Shown here one piece after another: positions 35,207 through 47,034 of a DNA stretch of 64,000 nucleotides (the stretch's first letter is position 1; every line of letters starts with the position of its first letter). The stretch covers positions 186,001 through 250,000 of the forward strand of contig NZ_JAAJBT010000002.1 of NCBI RefSeq assembly GCF_011392115.1. Reading direction: 5' to 3'. Position numbers and translations under genes: made by a program. A model generated the notes under the pieces. It worked only from the letters and a program-made list of their open reading frames with translations, was not told where the DNA came from and did no database searches. This DNA is from Flavobacterium difficile. GTDB lineage: Bacteria; Bacteroidota; Bacteroidia; Flavobacteriales; Flavobacteriaceae.

Positions 35207-37585
35207 TTAAAATTTAAAATTATAAGTCACACTTGGTACAATTCCGAAAATTGAAAGTCTAACGGCTTCGTTTGATCCGGTATCTTGGTTTTGTCTGAAA
35301 TTTATGGATGCGGCATTTCTTCTTCCGTAAAGATTATAAATTGAAAAAACCCATTCACCTTGCCATTTTCTATCTTTATTTTTGGTCGGATTTAAAGTAG
35401 CAGAAACGTCTATACGATGATAAGCTGGTAAATTATCTTCATTTCTATTTCCATATACAGGAACATTTATACCTTGGTATTGATATTGCGCCGTTGGAAA
35501 AGTAACTGGTTGCCCGGTTTGATAGGTGAAAATACTTCCAAAACTCCATTTTTCGTTTAATTTATACATTCCAGTTACGTAAATGTTGTGCGTTTTATCC
35601 CAACCTGTTTTGTACCAATTTCCATTGTTTATTCCTGTTTCTATTGGCGTTCTTCCTTCTGTTAATTGTTCAGAGCGAGAAAGTGTGTAAGAAACCCAAC
35701 CCGAAAGGTTACCGACATTTTTCTTAACCATAACTTCTAATCCGTAAGCGCGAGTTTTTCCTGGAAGTAATACTTGTTCAATGGCTTCGTTGGCAATTAA
35801 ATCGGCACCGTCAATATAGTCTAATCTATTTTTTACTGTTTTGTAAAAAGATTCAACTTCTAAAGTATAATCGCCATCTTTAATATTTTTGAAATATCCA
35901 ACTGCAAATTGATCTAAAATCTGAGGTTTTAAAAAGTCATCACTTGGCGTCCAAACATCTAATGGAGTAGGCGATTGGGTGTTAGAAATTAAATGTAAAT
36001 ACTGACTCATTCTGTTGTAACTTGCTTTTACAGATTGCTTTTCGTTAAGGGTGTAAGCAATGGCTATTCTCGGTTCTAAATTGTCAAAGCTGGCAATTGT
36101 TTGGTTTTTACCATAGTATTTAGTGTCTATTGGAGTTGCTTTTTCGTAAATTCCTAAATCGGCATCGTAAGTTACCGGTTGATTATTGGCATAAATATTT
36201 ACAGTTTCTGCTCCTAATCTATAAAACATACTGTATCTTAAACCATAATTAATAGAAAGCTTATCTGTTAGTTTTTGTTCGGCATCGATATAAAACGCAG
36301 GTTCGAAAGCGTGTTTTTTGGCTAATTGTTTTTCGTTAATTCCAGATTCCGAATCTATAGGTTCAATTTTTCCAGGATTAAAATCGTAATAAATGGCATT
36401 TGCGCCATAAAACAGTTTGAAGTTATCAGAAAAATAGTGTTTAAAATCGTATTTGAAATTATAATTTTTAATGCCACTTTCCCAATTGAAACCAATAAAA
36501 TCTAAAGTTAAACCATAGTAGTAATCGCTATAAATGAAAGAAGCATTTGAAAATAATTTATCATTGAACAAGTGATTCCAACGCACATTTAAAACAGAAT
36601 TTCCGTAAGTATTAACAAATTGTTGGTTAATGTCAAATACATCTCTACCGAAATATCCTGAAAGAAATAAGTTGTTATTTTCGTTAAGTTTGTAATTAAT
36701 TTTGGTGTTTAAATCATAAAAATAAGCTGAGTTTTCGTTGTCAGCTAATTTTAAAAATAAATGGGCATAACTGCTTCTTCCTGCAACTAAAAAGGATCCT
36801 TTGTCTTTAACTATCGGGCCTTCAGCTAGTATTCTACTCGAAATTAATCCGATTCCACCGGTCATCCCAAATTTTTTACTATTTCCTTCTTTTTGATAAA
36901 TGTCTAAAACAGAGGCTACTCTTCCTCCAAATCGAGCAGGAATTCCACCTTTATACAGTTTTAAGTCTTTTATCGCATCGGCATTGAAAACAGAGAAAAA
37001 TCCGAATAAATGTGAAGAATTATAAATTGTGGCTTCATCTAAAAGTATTAAGTTTTGATCGGCTGCACCACCACGAACATTAAAACCTGATTGTCCTTCA
37101 CCAGCATTGGTTACACCCGGTAAAGTTAAAATGGATTTGATTACATCTACCTCTCCTAAAATGGCTGGCATGGCTTTTATTTGTGCGATACTTAATTTAT
37201 TCACACTCATTTCAGGTTTGTCTATTTTAAGTTTTTTAGCATTTCCATTCACTATAACTTGTTCAATTTCGTTACTTTTCTCTAACAAAGTAAAATCCTT
37301 TTTTTGGTTAGAATTTAAGGATATAGTTTCAGTAAGTCCGGTGTAACTTAAAGAATTAATTTGGATAATGTAGTCGCCTTTTGGTAATGAAATGGAGTAA
37401 AATCCATATTCATTTGTAGTAGAGGTTCTTGTAATTCCTTCATTTTCAAATGAAATAGTAACTCCAATTAATGTTTCGTTAGAATTTTTATCTTTAACCA
37501 CTCCACTAAGTGTGAATTTCTCTTGCGAAAAAGCGGAAGTAATTATAAATGAAAATAGGAATATAAGAAAGTGGTATTTTTTCAT
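35207..37585 (-). CDS. TonB-dependent outer-membrane receptor with carboxypeptidase-regulatory N-domain
   Basis: From the ATG at 37585 the 792-residue receptor has a signal peptide (LFSFIITSAFSQ), a CarboxypepD_reg domain (about 22-105), a plug domain with GVTNAGEGQSGFNVRGGAADQNLILLD (split) and a 22-strand barrel ending in VPSVTYNFKF. An ATG-less extension to 37612 would place nine extra residues before the signal peptide and is rejected. It imports a substrate with TonB energy; the DUF4249 lipoprotein gene follows. Confidence 0.92.
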   Translation of the reverse strand: MKKYHFLIFLFSFIITSAFSQEKFTLSGVVKDKNSNETLIGVTISFENEGITRTSTTNEYGFYSISLPKGDYIIQINSLSYTGLTETISLNSNQKKDFTLLEKSNEIEQVIVNGNAKKLKIDKPEMSVNKLSIAQIKAMPAILGEVDVIKSILTLPGVTNAGEGQSGFNVRGGAADQNLILLDEATIYNSSHLFGFFSVFNADAIKDLKLYKGGIPARFGGRVASVLDIYQKEGNSKKFGMTGGIGLISSRILAEGPIVKDKGSFLVAGRSSYAHLFLKLADNENSAYFYDLNTKINYKLNENNNLFLSGYFGRDVFDINQQFVNTYGNSVLNVRWNHLFNDKLFSNASFIYSDYYYGLTLDFIGFNWESGIKNYNFKYDFKHYFSDNFKLFYGANAIYYDFNPGKIEPIDSESGINEKQLAKKHAFEPAFYIDAEQKLTDKLSINYGLRYSMFYRLGAETVNIYANNQPVTYDADLGIYEKATPIDTKYYGKNQTIASFDNLEPRIAIAYTLNEKQSVKASYNRMSQYLHLISNTQSPTPLDVWTPSDDFLKPQILDQFAVGYFKNIKDGDYTLEVESFYKTVKNRLDYIDGADLIANEAIEQVLLPGKTRAYGLEVMVKKNVGNLSGWVSYTLSRSEQLTEGRTPIETGINNGNWYKTGWDKTHNIYVTGMYKLNEKWSFGSIFTYQTGQPVTFPTAQYQYQGINVPVYGNRNEDNLPAYHRIDVSATLNPTKNKDRKWQGEWVFSIYNLYGRRNAASINFRQNQDTGSNEAVRLSIFGIVPSVTYNFKF

Positions 37586-37659
37586 TGTAATTTGTTTCAA
37601 AGTTTGACGCAAATTTCGGACAATTGTTACGAATCAGATGTTAAGTAGAAGTTAATAAA

Positions 37660-37689
37660 AAGGCGATGTAATTAATTTTACATCGCCTT
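37660..37689. terminator. Terminator after icd
   Basis: A 12-bp stem (AAGGCGATGTAA with TTACATCGCCTT) has a 6-nt loop. On the minus strand it is followed by TTTATTAAC, and it lies 23 bp past the icd stop codon. Confidence 0.85.
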
Positions 37690-37712
37690 CAAATAGTTAT
37701 AATTAACAAAAA

Positions 37713-39926
<2,214 letters not shown>

Positions 39927-39962
39927 TTATATTGTTTGTTTGTTTCTTAAATTATAGGTTAG

Positions 39963-39970
39963 CAAATATA
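39963..39970 (-). promoter_or_regulatory. Promoter element for icd
   Basis: Minus-strand TATATTTG is a perfect -7 box, 40 bp before the start codon. Confidence 0.6.
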
Positions 39971-40092
39971 ATAAATTAAAGACTAGATTAATTGGTAAGC
40001 AGTAAAATTTGATGAATTTTATGAATTCATATTTTATGTCAAAAAAAATACATATTTGATAAATTTTAGCTCTTAAATTAAGGATAAAAAAA

Positions 40093-40112
40093 AATCCCGA
40101 TATTATCGGGAT
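40093..40112 (-). terminator. Intrinsic terminator after rplS
   Basis: Stem ATCCCGAT/ATCGGGAT with flanking A and T runs lies 24 bp past the rplS stop codon. Confidence 0.88.
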
Positions 40113-40135
40113 TTTTATAAGAACAAATAAAAAGA

Positions 40136-40486
40136 TTAACCTCTTCTTTCTTTGATTTTTGCTTTTTTACCAGTAAGCTCTCTAAAGTAGTAAATTCTTG
40201 CTCTACGTACTTTACCTTTTTGGTTCATTTCAATTTTTTGTAAAGCTGGCATGTTAATTGGGAAGATACGCTCAACACCAACTGCTCCAGACATTTTACG
40301 AATCGTAAACGTTTCAGTAGAAGAAGAACCTCTTTTCTGAATTACAACTCCTTTAAAAAACTGAGTTCTAGTTTTTTCACCTTCTTTAATTTCGTAGTAT
40401 ACAGTGATTGTATCTCCTGCATTAAAATTAGGAAAATCTTTTTTAGTTACCATTTCGTTTTGAACGAAATCCATTAAATTTGACAT
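40136..40486 (-). CDS. rplS: 50S ribosomal protein L19
   Basis: The 116-residue protein sits at the 30S-50S interface. The family pattern is clear: FNAGDTITVYYEIKEGEKTRTQFFKGVVIQKRG, FTIRKMSGAVGVERIFP and the basic end KVRRARIYYFRELTGKKAKIKE. The ATG at 40486 gives the normal N-terminus MSNLMDFVQNEM; an upstream ATG at 40504 is disfavoured. Confidence 0.97.
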   Translation of the reverse strand: MSNLMDFVQNEMVTKKDFPNFNAGDTITVYYEIKEGEKTRTQFFKGVVIQKRGSSSTETFTIRKMSGAVGVERIFPINMPALQKIEMNQKGKVRRARIYYFRELTGKKAKIKERRG

Positions 40487-40555
40487 AATATCAATATAAA
40501 ACATTAATTTTAAGCAACATACACGTCTTTCGCCAGAGGTTGATTAAAGAGGTTG

Positions 40556-40585
40556 CAAAATTAGTATTATTTTTTATTTCTGCAA
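40556..40585 (-). promoter_or_regulatory. Promoter for rplS
   Basis: On the minus strand TTG (40585-40583) and TAATTTTG (40563-40556) are separated by 19 nt, matching the -33/-7 consensus of Bacteroidota. The 5' untranslated region is about 65 nt. Confidence 0.6.
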
Positions 40586-40679
40586 AATTAATCTTAAATT
40601 AATTCCTTTCAAGCGTTAATTTTATTGTAAAGTTATAAAAACTTCCAAGTTCTAACTTCTAACTTCTAATCTTTTAAAT

Positions 40680-40687
40680 TATATTTG
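40680..40687 (+). promoter_or_regulatory. Promoter element for tgt
   Basis: TATATTTG, a perfect -7 box, lies 18 nt before the start codon. Just upstream (40642-40671) is a short degenerate repeat of CTTCTAAC. Confidence 0.6.
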
Positions 40688-40704
40688 CCCATTAAAATAC
40701 TATA

Positions 40705-41835
40705 ATGAAATTTGATTTATTAAAAACTGACGCTCAAAGCCAAGCAAGAGCTGGACTTATAACTACAGATCACGGTGTTATTGAAACACCTATTTTTATG
40801 CCTGTTGGTACGGTTGCTTCTGTGAAAGGTGTGCACCAACGTGAATTAAAAAACGATATAAATCCAGATATTATTTTAGGAAATACCTATCATTTATATT
40901 TAAGACCAAAATTAGATATTTTAGAAAAAGCAGGTGGATTGCATAAATTTATGAATTGGGATCGAAATATTTTAACCGATTCTGGTGGCTACCAGGTTTA
41001 TTCTTTATCTGGAAGACGAAAAATTAAAGAAGAAGGTGTAAAGTTTAAGTCACATTTAGATGGTTCGTATCATTTTTTTTCTCCAGAAAATGTAATGGAA
41101 ACGCAACGAACAATTGGAGCTGATATTATTATGGCTTTCGATGAATGTACACCTTATCCTTGCGACTACAGATATGCTCAACGTTCTATGCACATGACGC
41201 ATCGTTGGTTAGATAGATGTATCAATCATTTAGAAACTTTACCTTTTAAATACGGATATTCTCAAGCTTTTTTTCCAATAGTTCAAGGAAGTACGTACAA
41301 AGATTTACGCGCAAAATCTGCAGAATTTATTGCCAGCAGAAATCAAGTTGGAAATGCTATTGGTGGACTTTCTGTTGGTGAACCAGCAGAAGAAATGTAT
41401 GCCATGACAGAAGTGGTTACAGCCATTTTACCAAAAGATAAACCACGCTATTTAATGGGTGTAGGAACTCCAGCTAATATTCTAGAAAATATTGCCTTAG
41501 GAATTGATATGTTCGATTGTGTAATGCCAACTCGAAATGCTCGTAACGGAATGTTATTTACTTCTGAAGGTTTTATCAATATCAAAAATAAAAAATGGGA
41601 AGAAGATTTTTCTCCTATCGATAGCATGGCGCACACCTATGTAGATACAGATTACTCAAAAGCGTATTTAAGACATTTGTTTATTGCTGATGAGCTTTTA
41701 GGAAAACAAATTGCTACGATACATAATTTAGGTTTTTATATGTGGTTGGTACGTGAAGCTAGAAGACAAATTTTAGCAGGAACTTTTCGTGCGTGGAAAG
41801 AAATTATGGTTAAAAAAGTTACAACAAGATTATAA
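40705..41835 (+). CDS. tgt: tRNA-guanine transglycosylase, zinc cysteines missing
   Basis: Tgt exchanges guanine-34 for preQ1 in tRNAs with GUN anticodons. The 376-residue TIM barrel has the active-site Asp in TDSGGYQ, the nucleophile Asp in FDCVMPTRNARNG and the YLRHL motif. The C-terminal zinc motif CxCxxC is replaced by A309, T311 and D314 (MAHTYVDTD), while the fourth ligand H340 is kept. From memory, this is usual in Bacteroidota Tgt. The two transporter genes follow after 87 bp. Confidence 0.96.
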   Translation: MKFDLLKTDAQSQARAGLITTDHGVIETPIFMPVGTVASVKGVHQRELKNDINPDIILGNTYHLYLRPKLDILEKAGGLHKFMNWDRNILTDSGGYQVYSLSGRRKIKEEGVKFKSHLDGSYHFFSPENVMETQRTIGADIIMAFDECTPYPCDYRYAQRSMHMTHRWLDRCINHLETLPFKYGYSQAFFPIVQGSTYKDLRAKSAEFIASRNQVGNAIGGLSVGEPAEEMYAMTEVVTAILPKDKPRYLMGVGTPANILENIALGIDMFDCVMPTRNARNGMLFTSEGFINIKNKKWEEDFSPIDSMAHTYVDTDYSKAYLRHLFIADELLGKQIATIHNLGFYMWLVREARRQILAGTFRAWKEIMVKKVTTRL

Positions 41836-41922
41836 GTTTTTGAAATATTAGATTTTAGATTAAATGTATTCTAGAATTCTAAATGTTTAAAATTTTAAAT
41901 GTCTAAAAAAGTCTAAAATAGA

Positions 41923-42999
41923 ATGAAAAAAATAGATTGGTACATATTTAAAAGATACTTAATCACATTTACAGCCATGTTGTTTATGTTTATTCCTATC
42001 GGAATTATAATTGACGTGTCGGAAAAAATCAATCGTATGATTGAAAATAATGTGGCTATTAAAGATGTTTTGGTTTACTACTATGGTTTTACCATTTATT
42101 TTGCCAATTTATTATTCCCTATTTTTCTGTTTTTATCCATCATTTGGTTTACTTCAAAATTGGCCAATAACACAGAAATTATTGCTATATTAAGTTCCGG
42201 AATTTCATTTACCCGATTTTTAAGACCTTATCTTATCGGTGCTACTTTAGTTTCTTTTGTTACTTTATTGATGGGATTTTTTATTTTGCCAGATGCCAGT
42301 GAAAAGTATTGGGATTTTAGATATACGTATCTTAAAAAAAATGTAGAACAACGTCAAACTTCAGATATTTTCCGTCAAGTAAATGCAACAGATTACATGT
42401 ATGTAAGCAGTTATAATGTAATATCAAAAACGGGATTCGATTTCATTTATGAAAAGTTTAACGGTAATAAATTAGAATACAAATTATACGCCAACAAAGT
42501 TAAATATAATGATAAAACGAAAGATTATACTTTATTTAACTACGTGAAAAGATCGGTTGGAAAAAACGGCGATATTATTGAAAAACAAGAAAAATTAACA
42601 AGAAAGTTTGAATTTGAACCTGACGATTTAACTCCGGTAATTTATGTAGCCGAAACGATGAATATTTTCGATTTGGTAACGTTTATTGATAAAGAAAGAG
42701 CCAAAGGAAGTTCTAATTTAGATGTCTATTTAGTAGTTTTATATAAGAAATTTAGTCTACCAGCTTCTGCTTTCATATTAACTATTATTGCTGTTGCAGT
42801 TTCAGCTATGAAACGAAGAGGCGGAATGGGAGTTAATCTTGCCATTGGAATTTTAGTGGCATTTTCTTTCGTATTTTTTGATAAAATTTTTGGAACTTTA
42901 GCTGAAAAATCTAGTATACCTCCTTTTTTAGCAGTTTGGTTTCCTAACATTGTTTTTGGAATATTAGCCTTTTATTTGTTACGAAATGCCAGACGTTAA
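41923..42999 (+). CDS. LptF/LptG (YjgP/YjgQ) family permease
   Basis: The 358-residue protein has six transmembrane helices (three near the N-terminus, three near the C-terminus) and a periplasmic beta domain between (about 105-265). This is the layout of LptF and LptG, the inner-membrane permeases that extract LPS with LptB2. IDWYIFKRYLITFTAMLFMFI opens the family. The sequence alone does not tell LptF from LptG. Confidence 0.9.
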   Translation: MKKIDWYIFKRYLITFTAMLFMFIPIGIIIDVSEKINRMIENNVAIKDVLVYYYGFTIYFANLLFPIFLFLSIIWFTSKLANNTEIIAILSSGISFTRFLRPYLIGATLVSFVTLLMGFFILPDASEKYWDFRYTYLKKNVEQRQTSDIFRQVNATDYMYVSSYNVISKTGFDFIYEKFNGNKLEYKLYANKVKYNDKTKDYTLFNYVKRSVGKNGDIIEKQEKLTRKFEFEPDDLTPVIYVAETMNIFDLVTFIDKERAKGSSNLDVYLVVLYKKFSLPASAFILTIIAVAVSAMKRRGGMGVNLAIGILVAFSFVFFDKIFGTLAEKSSIPPFLAVWFPNIVFGILAFYLLRNARR

Positions 43000-43906
43000 T
43001 TTTAAACATAATTTACATCTTCATTTAATTGTATTTATATGGGGATTTACAGCGGTTTTAGGAAAGTTAATTTCATTAGATGCTTTGCCTTTAGTTTGGT
43101 GGCGTATGTCATTAGCAGTATTGCTAATTTTTGGTTATATTTTATATAAAAAAACAAGTTTTAAATTAACAAAAAAAGACATTAGTTTATTATTGATTTC
43201 GGGACTAATTATAGCTTTGCATTGGATTACCTTTTTTAAAGCAATTAAAGTTTCAAACATATCTATTACGTTGGCTTGTTTATCTACTGGAGCCTTTTTT
43301 ACATCAATTTTAGAACCTATTTTTTATAAAAGGAAAATGGTTTGGTACGAAATACTTTTCGGACTTATTGTATTGATAGGTTTGTATTTTGTAATTGAAT
43401 CTTCAGAACCTAATTTCATTCAAACAAGTTTAAATAGTAATATGTCTGGTACGATGCAAGGTGTGCTTTTAGCCTTAACATCTGCTTTTTTATCAGCCAG
43501 TTTTTCTATCATCAACGGAAAATTTGCCCAAAGAATAGATGCTACAATTGTATCGTTTTACGAACTATTTGGTGGGGTATTGTTTTTAAGTGTCTTCTTA
43601 CTTTTTAGTGGACAATTTACAACAGAATTTTTTATGATAACAGCTTCAGATTTAATGTGGTTGTTTGTTTTGGCTTCTGTTTGTACAGCATATGCCTTTA
43701 TTGCTTCCGTGTCTGTAATGAAGTTCATTTCTCCATATACTGTTATGCTTACCATCAATTTAGAACCTGTTTATGGAATTGCTTTAGCCGTTTTAATTTT
43801 TGAAAAAAAGGAGCAAATGGGTTTCTCTTTTTATATTGGAGCAGCAATAATTCTTATTACTGTGATTTTGAATGGATTAATTAGAAATAAGAAAAAAAAT
43901 AATTAG
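42986..43906 (+). CDS. EamA family drug/metabolite transporter
   Basis: The 306-residue protein has ten transmembrane helices in two EamA repeats. The first repeat starts HLIVFIWGFTAVLGKLISLDALPLVWWRM and the second GVLLALTSAFLSASFSIINGKFAQRID. Such transporters export amino acids or other metabolites. Its start overlaps the end of the permease gene by 14 bp, so the two are translationally coupled. Confidence 0.92.
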   Translation: MPDVNFKHNLHLHLIVFIWGFTAVLGKLISLDALPLVWWRMSLAVLLIFGYILYKKTSFKLTKKDISLLLISGLIIALHWITFFKAIKVSNISITLACLSTGAFFTSILEPIFYKRKMVWYEILFGLIVLIGLYFVIESSEPNFIQTSLNSNMSGTMQGVLLALTSAFLSASFSIINGKFAQRIDATIVSFYELFGGVLFLSVFLLFSGQFTTEFFMITASDLMWLFVLASVCTAYAFIASVSVMKFISPYTVMLTINLEPVYGIALAVLIFEKKEQMGFSFYIGAAIILITVILNGLIRNKKKNN

Positions 43907-43944
43907 ATATCGTTTCAAAAAGTATTCAAATAATTTTTAAATAG

Positions 43945-43952
43945 TATCTTTG
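43945..43952 (+). promoter_or_regulatory. Promoter element for accA
   Basis: TATCTTTG, a perfect TAnnTTTG box, 34 nt before the start codon. Confidence 0.6.
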
Positions 43953-43985
43953 TAATTACAAACAAATTTAACAAAACTAACTTTT

Positions 43986-44939
43986 ATGGAATATTTAGAT
44001 TTTGAATTGCCAATAAAAGAGCTGGAAGATCAATTAGAAAAATGTGTTATCTTAGGACAAGAGTCTGATGTTGATGTTTCTGCAACTTGTAAACAATTAG
44101 AAGAAAAATTAGAACAAACCAAAAAAGATATCTATAAAAATCTTACGGCTTGGCAAAGAGTACAAATGTCTCGTCATCCTAACAGACCTTATACGTTAGA
44201 ATATATTACCAATTTAACTGATGGTACTTTTTTAGAATTATTTGGCGACAGAAGTTTTAAAGATGATAAAGCGATGGTGGGTGGTTTAGGAAGAATCAAC
44301 GGCCAGTCGTACATGATTATCGGGCAACAAAAAGGAATTAATACTAAAATGCGTCAATTGCGTAATTTTGGTATGGCTAATCCAGAAGGTTACCGAAAAG
44401 CCTTGCGTTTAATGAAAATGGCAGAGAAATTCAATCTTCCAGTTTTAACTTTAATCGATACTCCAGGTGCTTATCCTGGTTTAGAAGCAGAAGAGCGCGG
44501 ACAAGGTGAAGCCATTGCAAGAAATATTTTCGAAATGGCTCGTTTAAAAACACCTATTATTTCAATTATTATTGGTGAAGGCGCTTCTGGCGGTGCATTA
44601 GGAATTGGAGTAGGTGATAGGGTATTTATGTTAGAAAATACTTGGTATTCTGTAATTTCTCCAGAATCTTGTTCTTCTATTTTATGGAGAAGCTGGGAAT
44701 TTAAAGAACAAGCTGCAGAAGCTTTAAAGCTTACGGCTATCGATATGAAAAAACAAAAGTTAATTGACGATATCATACCAGAACCTCTAGGTGGTGTACA
44801 TCGTGATAAAGAAACTATGTTCAAAACTGTTGAAAAGTATATTACCAAATCGTACAACGAGTTAAAAGACTTATCAACAAAAGATTTAGTGTCAAAAAGA
44901 ATGGATAAGTACGCTAATATGGGCGAATTTTCAGAATAA
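43986..44939 (+). CDS. accA: Acetyl-CoA carboxylase carboxyltransferase subunit alpha
   Basis: With AccD this subunit moves the carboxyl group from biotin-BCCP to acetyl-CoA, giving malonyl-CoA for fatty acid synthesis. The 317-residue protein has [13 protein letters not shown] at the start, [38 protein letters not shown] and [21 protein letters not shown]. accD is not adjacent. Confidence 0.97.
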   Translation: MEYLDFELPIKELEDQLEKCVILGQESDVDVSATCKQLEEKLEQTKKDIYKNLTAWQRVQMSRHPNRPYTLEYITNLTDGTFLELFGDRSFKDDKAMVGGLGRINGQSYMIIGQQKGINTKMRQLRNFGMANPEGYRKALRLMKMAEKFNLPVLTLIDTPGAYPGLEAEERGQGEAIARNIFEMARLKTPIISIIIGEGASGGALGIGVGDRVFMLENTWYSVISPESCSSILWRSWEFKEQAAEALKLTAIDMKKQKLIDDIIPEPLGGVHRDKETMFKTVEKYITKSYNELKDLSTKDLVSKRMDKYANMGEFSE

Positions 44940-44961
44940 TACATAAATTATTACAAAAATT

Positions 44962-45000
44962 CCGTTTCGTTTACTTCTATAGACGAGACGGATTTTTTTT
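44962..45000 (+). terminator. Intrinsic terminator after accA
   Basis: Stem CCGTTTCGT/ACGAGACGG (one G-U pair in RNA) has a 12-nt loop and eight Ts. Confidence 0.82.
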
Positions 45001-45089
45001 GACATATCAACAATTGGTAGCGAGTTGTTAACAGTTTTTCATTAACAAGTAAAATTTATTTTTTCTACTAATTACATTACATTCGCATT

Positions 45090-46652
45090 ATGGAAAAATC
45101 GTTAAATATAAACCCTGTTCGAGTAGATAAAACTACTATTATTAATTTAGAAAAAGGTAAATTACCTCCGCAAGCTGTAGATATTGAAGAAGCAGTATTA
45201 GGAGCTATGTTAATTGATATAAAAGCACCAGGTGAAGTAATTGATTTATTAAATCCAGATGTTTTTTACAAAGAAGCACACAAGTATATTTATGAAGCTA
45301 TTAATCAATTGTTTCATAGCACACCACCACAACCTATCGATTTATTGACTGTTTCTGCTCAATTGAAAAGAAATGGAAAATTAGAAATGGCTGGTAGTGA
45401 TTTTTACTTGATTCAACTTACTCAGAAAATTGCCTCTTCAGCCCATATTGTTTTCCACGCTCGAATTATTCTACAAAAATTTATTCAAAGAAGTTTAATT
45501 ACAATTTCTAGTAAATTAATAGAAGATTGTTACGATGAAGGAATGGATGTTTTCGATCTACTAGATACAGCAGAAACGAATCTGTACGAAATCACACAAG
45601 GAAATCTTAAAAAAGGTTATGAAACGGCTCAGAGTTTAGTAAATCAAGCCAAGCAACGTATAGAAGAGATTTCCAATAAAGAAGGTTTATCCGGAATTCC
45701 AACAGGTTTTAGAAAGTTAGACGATTTAACATCAGGTTGGCAACCTTCAGATTTAATTATTATTGCTGCTCGACCAGGTATGGGAAAAACGGCTTTTGTA
45801 TTATCAATGGCCAGAAATATCGCAGTCACAAATAACGAACCTGTGGCTTTGTTTTCCCTTGAGATGTCATCTGTACAATTGATCACGCGTTTGATTTCCA
45901 GTGAAACCGGATTAACTTCTGAAAAACTTCGTAAAGGAGATTTAGAACCTCATGAATGGGAACAATTAAACGTAAAAGTTAAAGATTTAGAAAAAGCGCC
46001 ATTATATATCGATGATACGCCTTCGTTATCTATTTTCGATTTGCGTGCGAAAGCCAGACGTTTGGTTTCGCAGCACGGAATTAAACTTATTGTAATCGAT
46101 TATTTGCAATTAATGTCTGCTGGAACCTCTGGAAAAGGTGGCGGAAACAGAGAGCAAGAAATTTCGATGATTTCTCGAAGTTTGAAAGCTTTAGCGAAAG
46201 AACTAAGTGTGCCAGTAATTGCACTTTCTCAGTTATCTCGTGCGGTAGAAACTCGTGGTTCAAGTAAAAGACCTTTGTTATCAGATTTACGTGAATCTGG
46301 AGCAATTGAGCAAGATGCCGATATTGTATCGTTTATTTATCGACCAGAATATTATAAAATTGATAACTGGGATGATGAAGAAGCGGCTCCAACCACAAAT
46401 CAAGCTGAATTTATTGTAGCAAAGCATAGAAATGGTAGTTTAGATAACATTCGTTTAAAATTCTTAGGACAATTCGGTAAGTTTGATAATTTAGATGAAT
46501 TTGGTATGTCTTATGATGATTCTTTTACATCTAAAATGAATTTAGATGCACAGGCTAACCCATTTGCTACTCCAAATTTTCCTTCGCCAAATGATGCTTT
46601 TGGTAGCAGTATGAATAGTAGTTTTGATGAAAATAGCGATGTTCCGTTTTAA
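45090..46652 (+). CDS. dnaB: Replicative DNA helicase DnaB
   Basis: The 520-residue hexameric helicase unwinds DNA at the replication fork. The N-terminal domain (DIEEAVLGAMLID) is followed by a linker and the RecA-like domain: Walker A ARPGMGKTAF, Walker B LIVIDYLQLM, LSQLSRAVE and LSDLRESGAIEQDADIV. No intein interrupts it. The tail (about 480-520) is low-complexity (Asn/Ser/Phe) and ends DVPF. Confidence 0.97.
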   Translation: MEKSLNINPVRVDKTTIINLEKGKLPPQAVDIEEAVLGAMLIDIKAPGEVIDLLNPDVFYKEAHKYIYEAINQLFHSTPPQPIDLLTVSAQLKRNGKLEMAGSDFYLIQLTQKIASSAHIVFHARIILQKFIQRSLITISSKLIEDCYDEGMDVFDLLDTAETNLYEITQGNLKKGYETAQSLVNQAKQRIEEISNKEGLSGIPTGFRKLDDLTSGWQPSDLIIIAARPGMGKTAFVLSMARNIAVTNNEPVALFSLEMSSVQLITRLISSETGLTSEKLRKGDLEPHEWEQLNVKVKDLEKAPLYIDDTPSLSIFDLRAKARRLVSQHGIKLIVIDYLQLMSAGTSGKGGGNREQEISMISRSLKALAKELSVPVIALSQLSRAVETRGSSKRPLLSDLRESGAIEQDADIVSFIYRPEYYKIDNWDDEEAAPTTNQAEFIVAKHRNGSLDNIRLKFLGQFGKFDNLDEFGMSYDDSFTSKMNLDAQANPFATPNFPSPNDAFGSSMNSSFDENSDVPF

Positions 46653-46732
46653 TTTGAAATTTTGTTAAATTTTGGTATTTTGTATTGTAATTTTTGTTAT
46701 TTTTAAATAATTAACTAAAAAAAACTAAAATT

Positions 46733-47032
46733 ATGCCAAATTACAATATCCCCTTAATTGATGCAAAAGCATATGCAAAGTCATGGCAAACCAATCCACC
46801 AAAACCATTAGCAAAAGCTCATTTAATTCCCTTAAATGTGTTACAGCAATTAGTAAATACAGCTGGTGTAGTAAATGTTAGAGCCTACATGGGTGTAGAT
46901 GCAACTGGTGTACAAAGATTAATGTTTGTTGGTGTTGATGTAAATGGAAAAGACATGACTTCTTCAATTTATTGCGGCACACAACCTTGTCCGAATCATT
47001 GTGATCCATCAAGTCCGTTGAATACTCCATAA
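46733..47032 (+). CDS. Small hypothetical protein with CxxxxCxxxC tail
   Basis: The 99-residue protein has no signal peptide or membrane segment. About residues 1-80 look like a compact fold (VLQQLVNTAGVVNVRAYMGVDATGVQRLMFVGVDVNGKDM), and the tail contains YCGTQPCPNHCDP with three cysteines and a His that could bind a metal. It starts an apparent operon with the membrane protein, kinase and regulator genes. Family not recognised beyond being common in Bacteroidota. Confidence 0.7.
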   Translation: MPNYNIPLIDAKAYAKSWQTNPPKPLAKAHLIPLNVLQQLVNTAGVVNVRAYMGVDATGVQRLMFVGVDVNGKDMTSSIYCGTQPCPNHCDPSSPLNTP

Positions 47033-47034
47033 AA

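Noticed and set aside
37586..37612. Longer start for the TonB receptor
   Set aside because: It would put nine residues before an otherwise normal signal peptide that begins with the ATG at 37585.
44471..44944. 157-residue minus-strand frame inside accA
   Set aside because: It lies wholly opposite accA, with no recognisable motif, so it is a shadow of the real gene.
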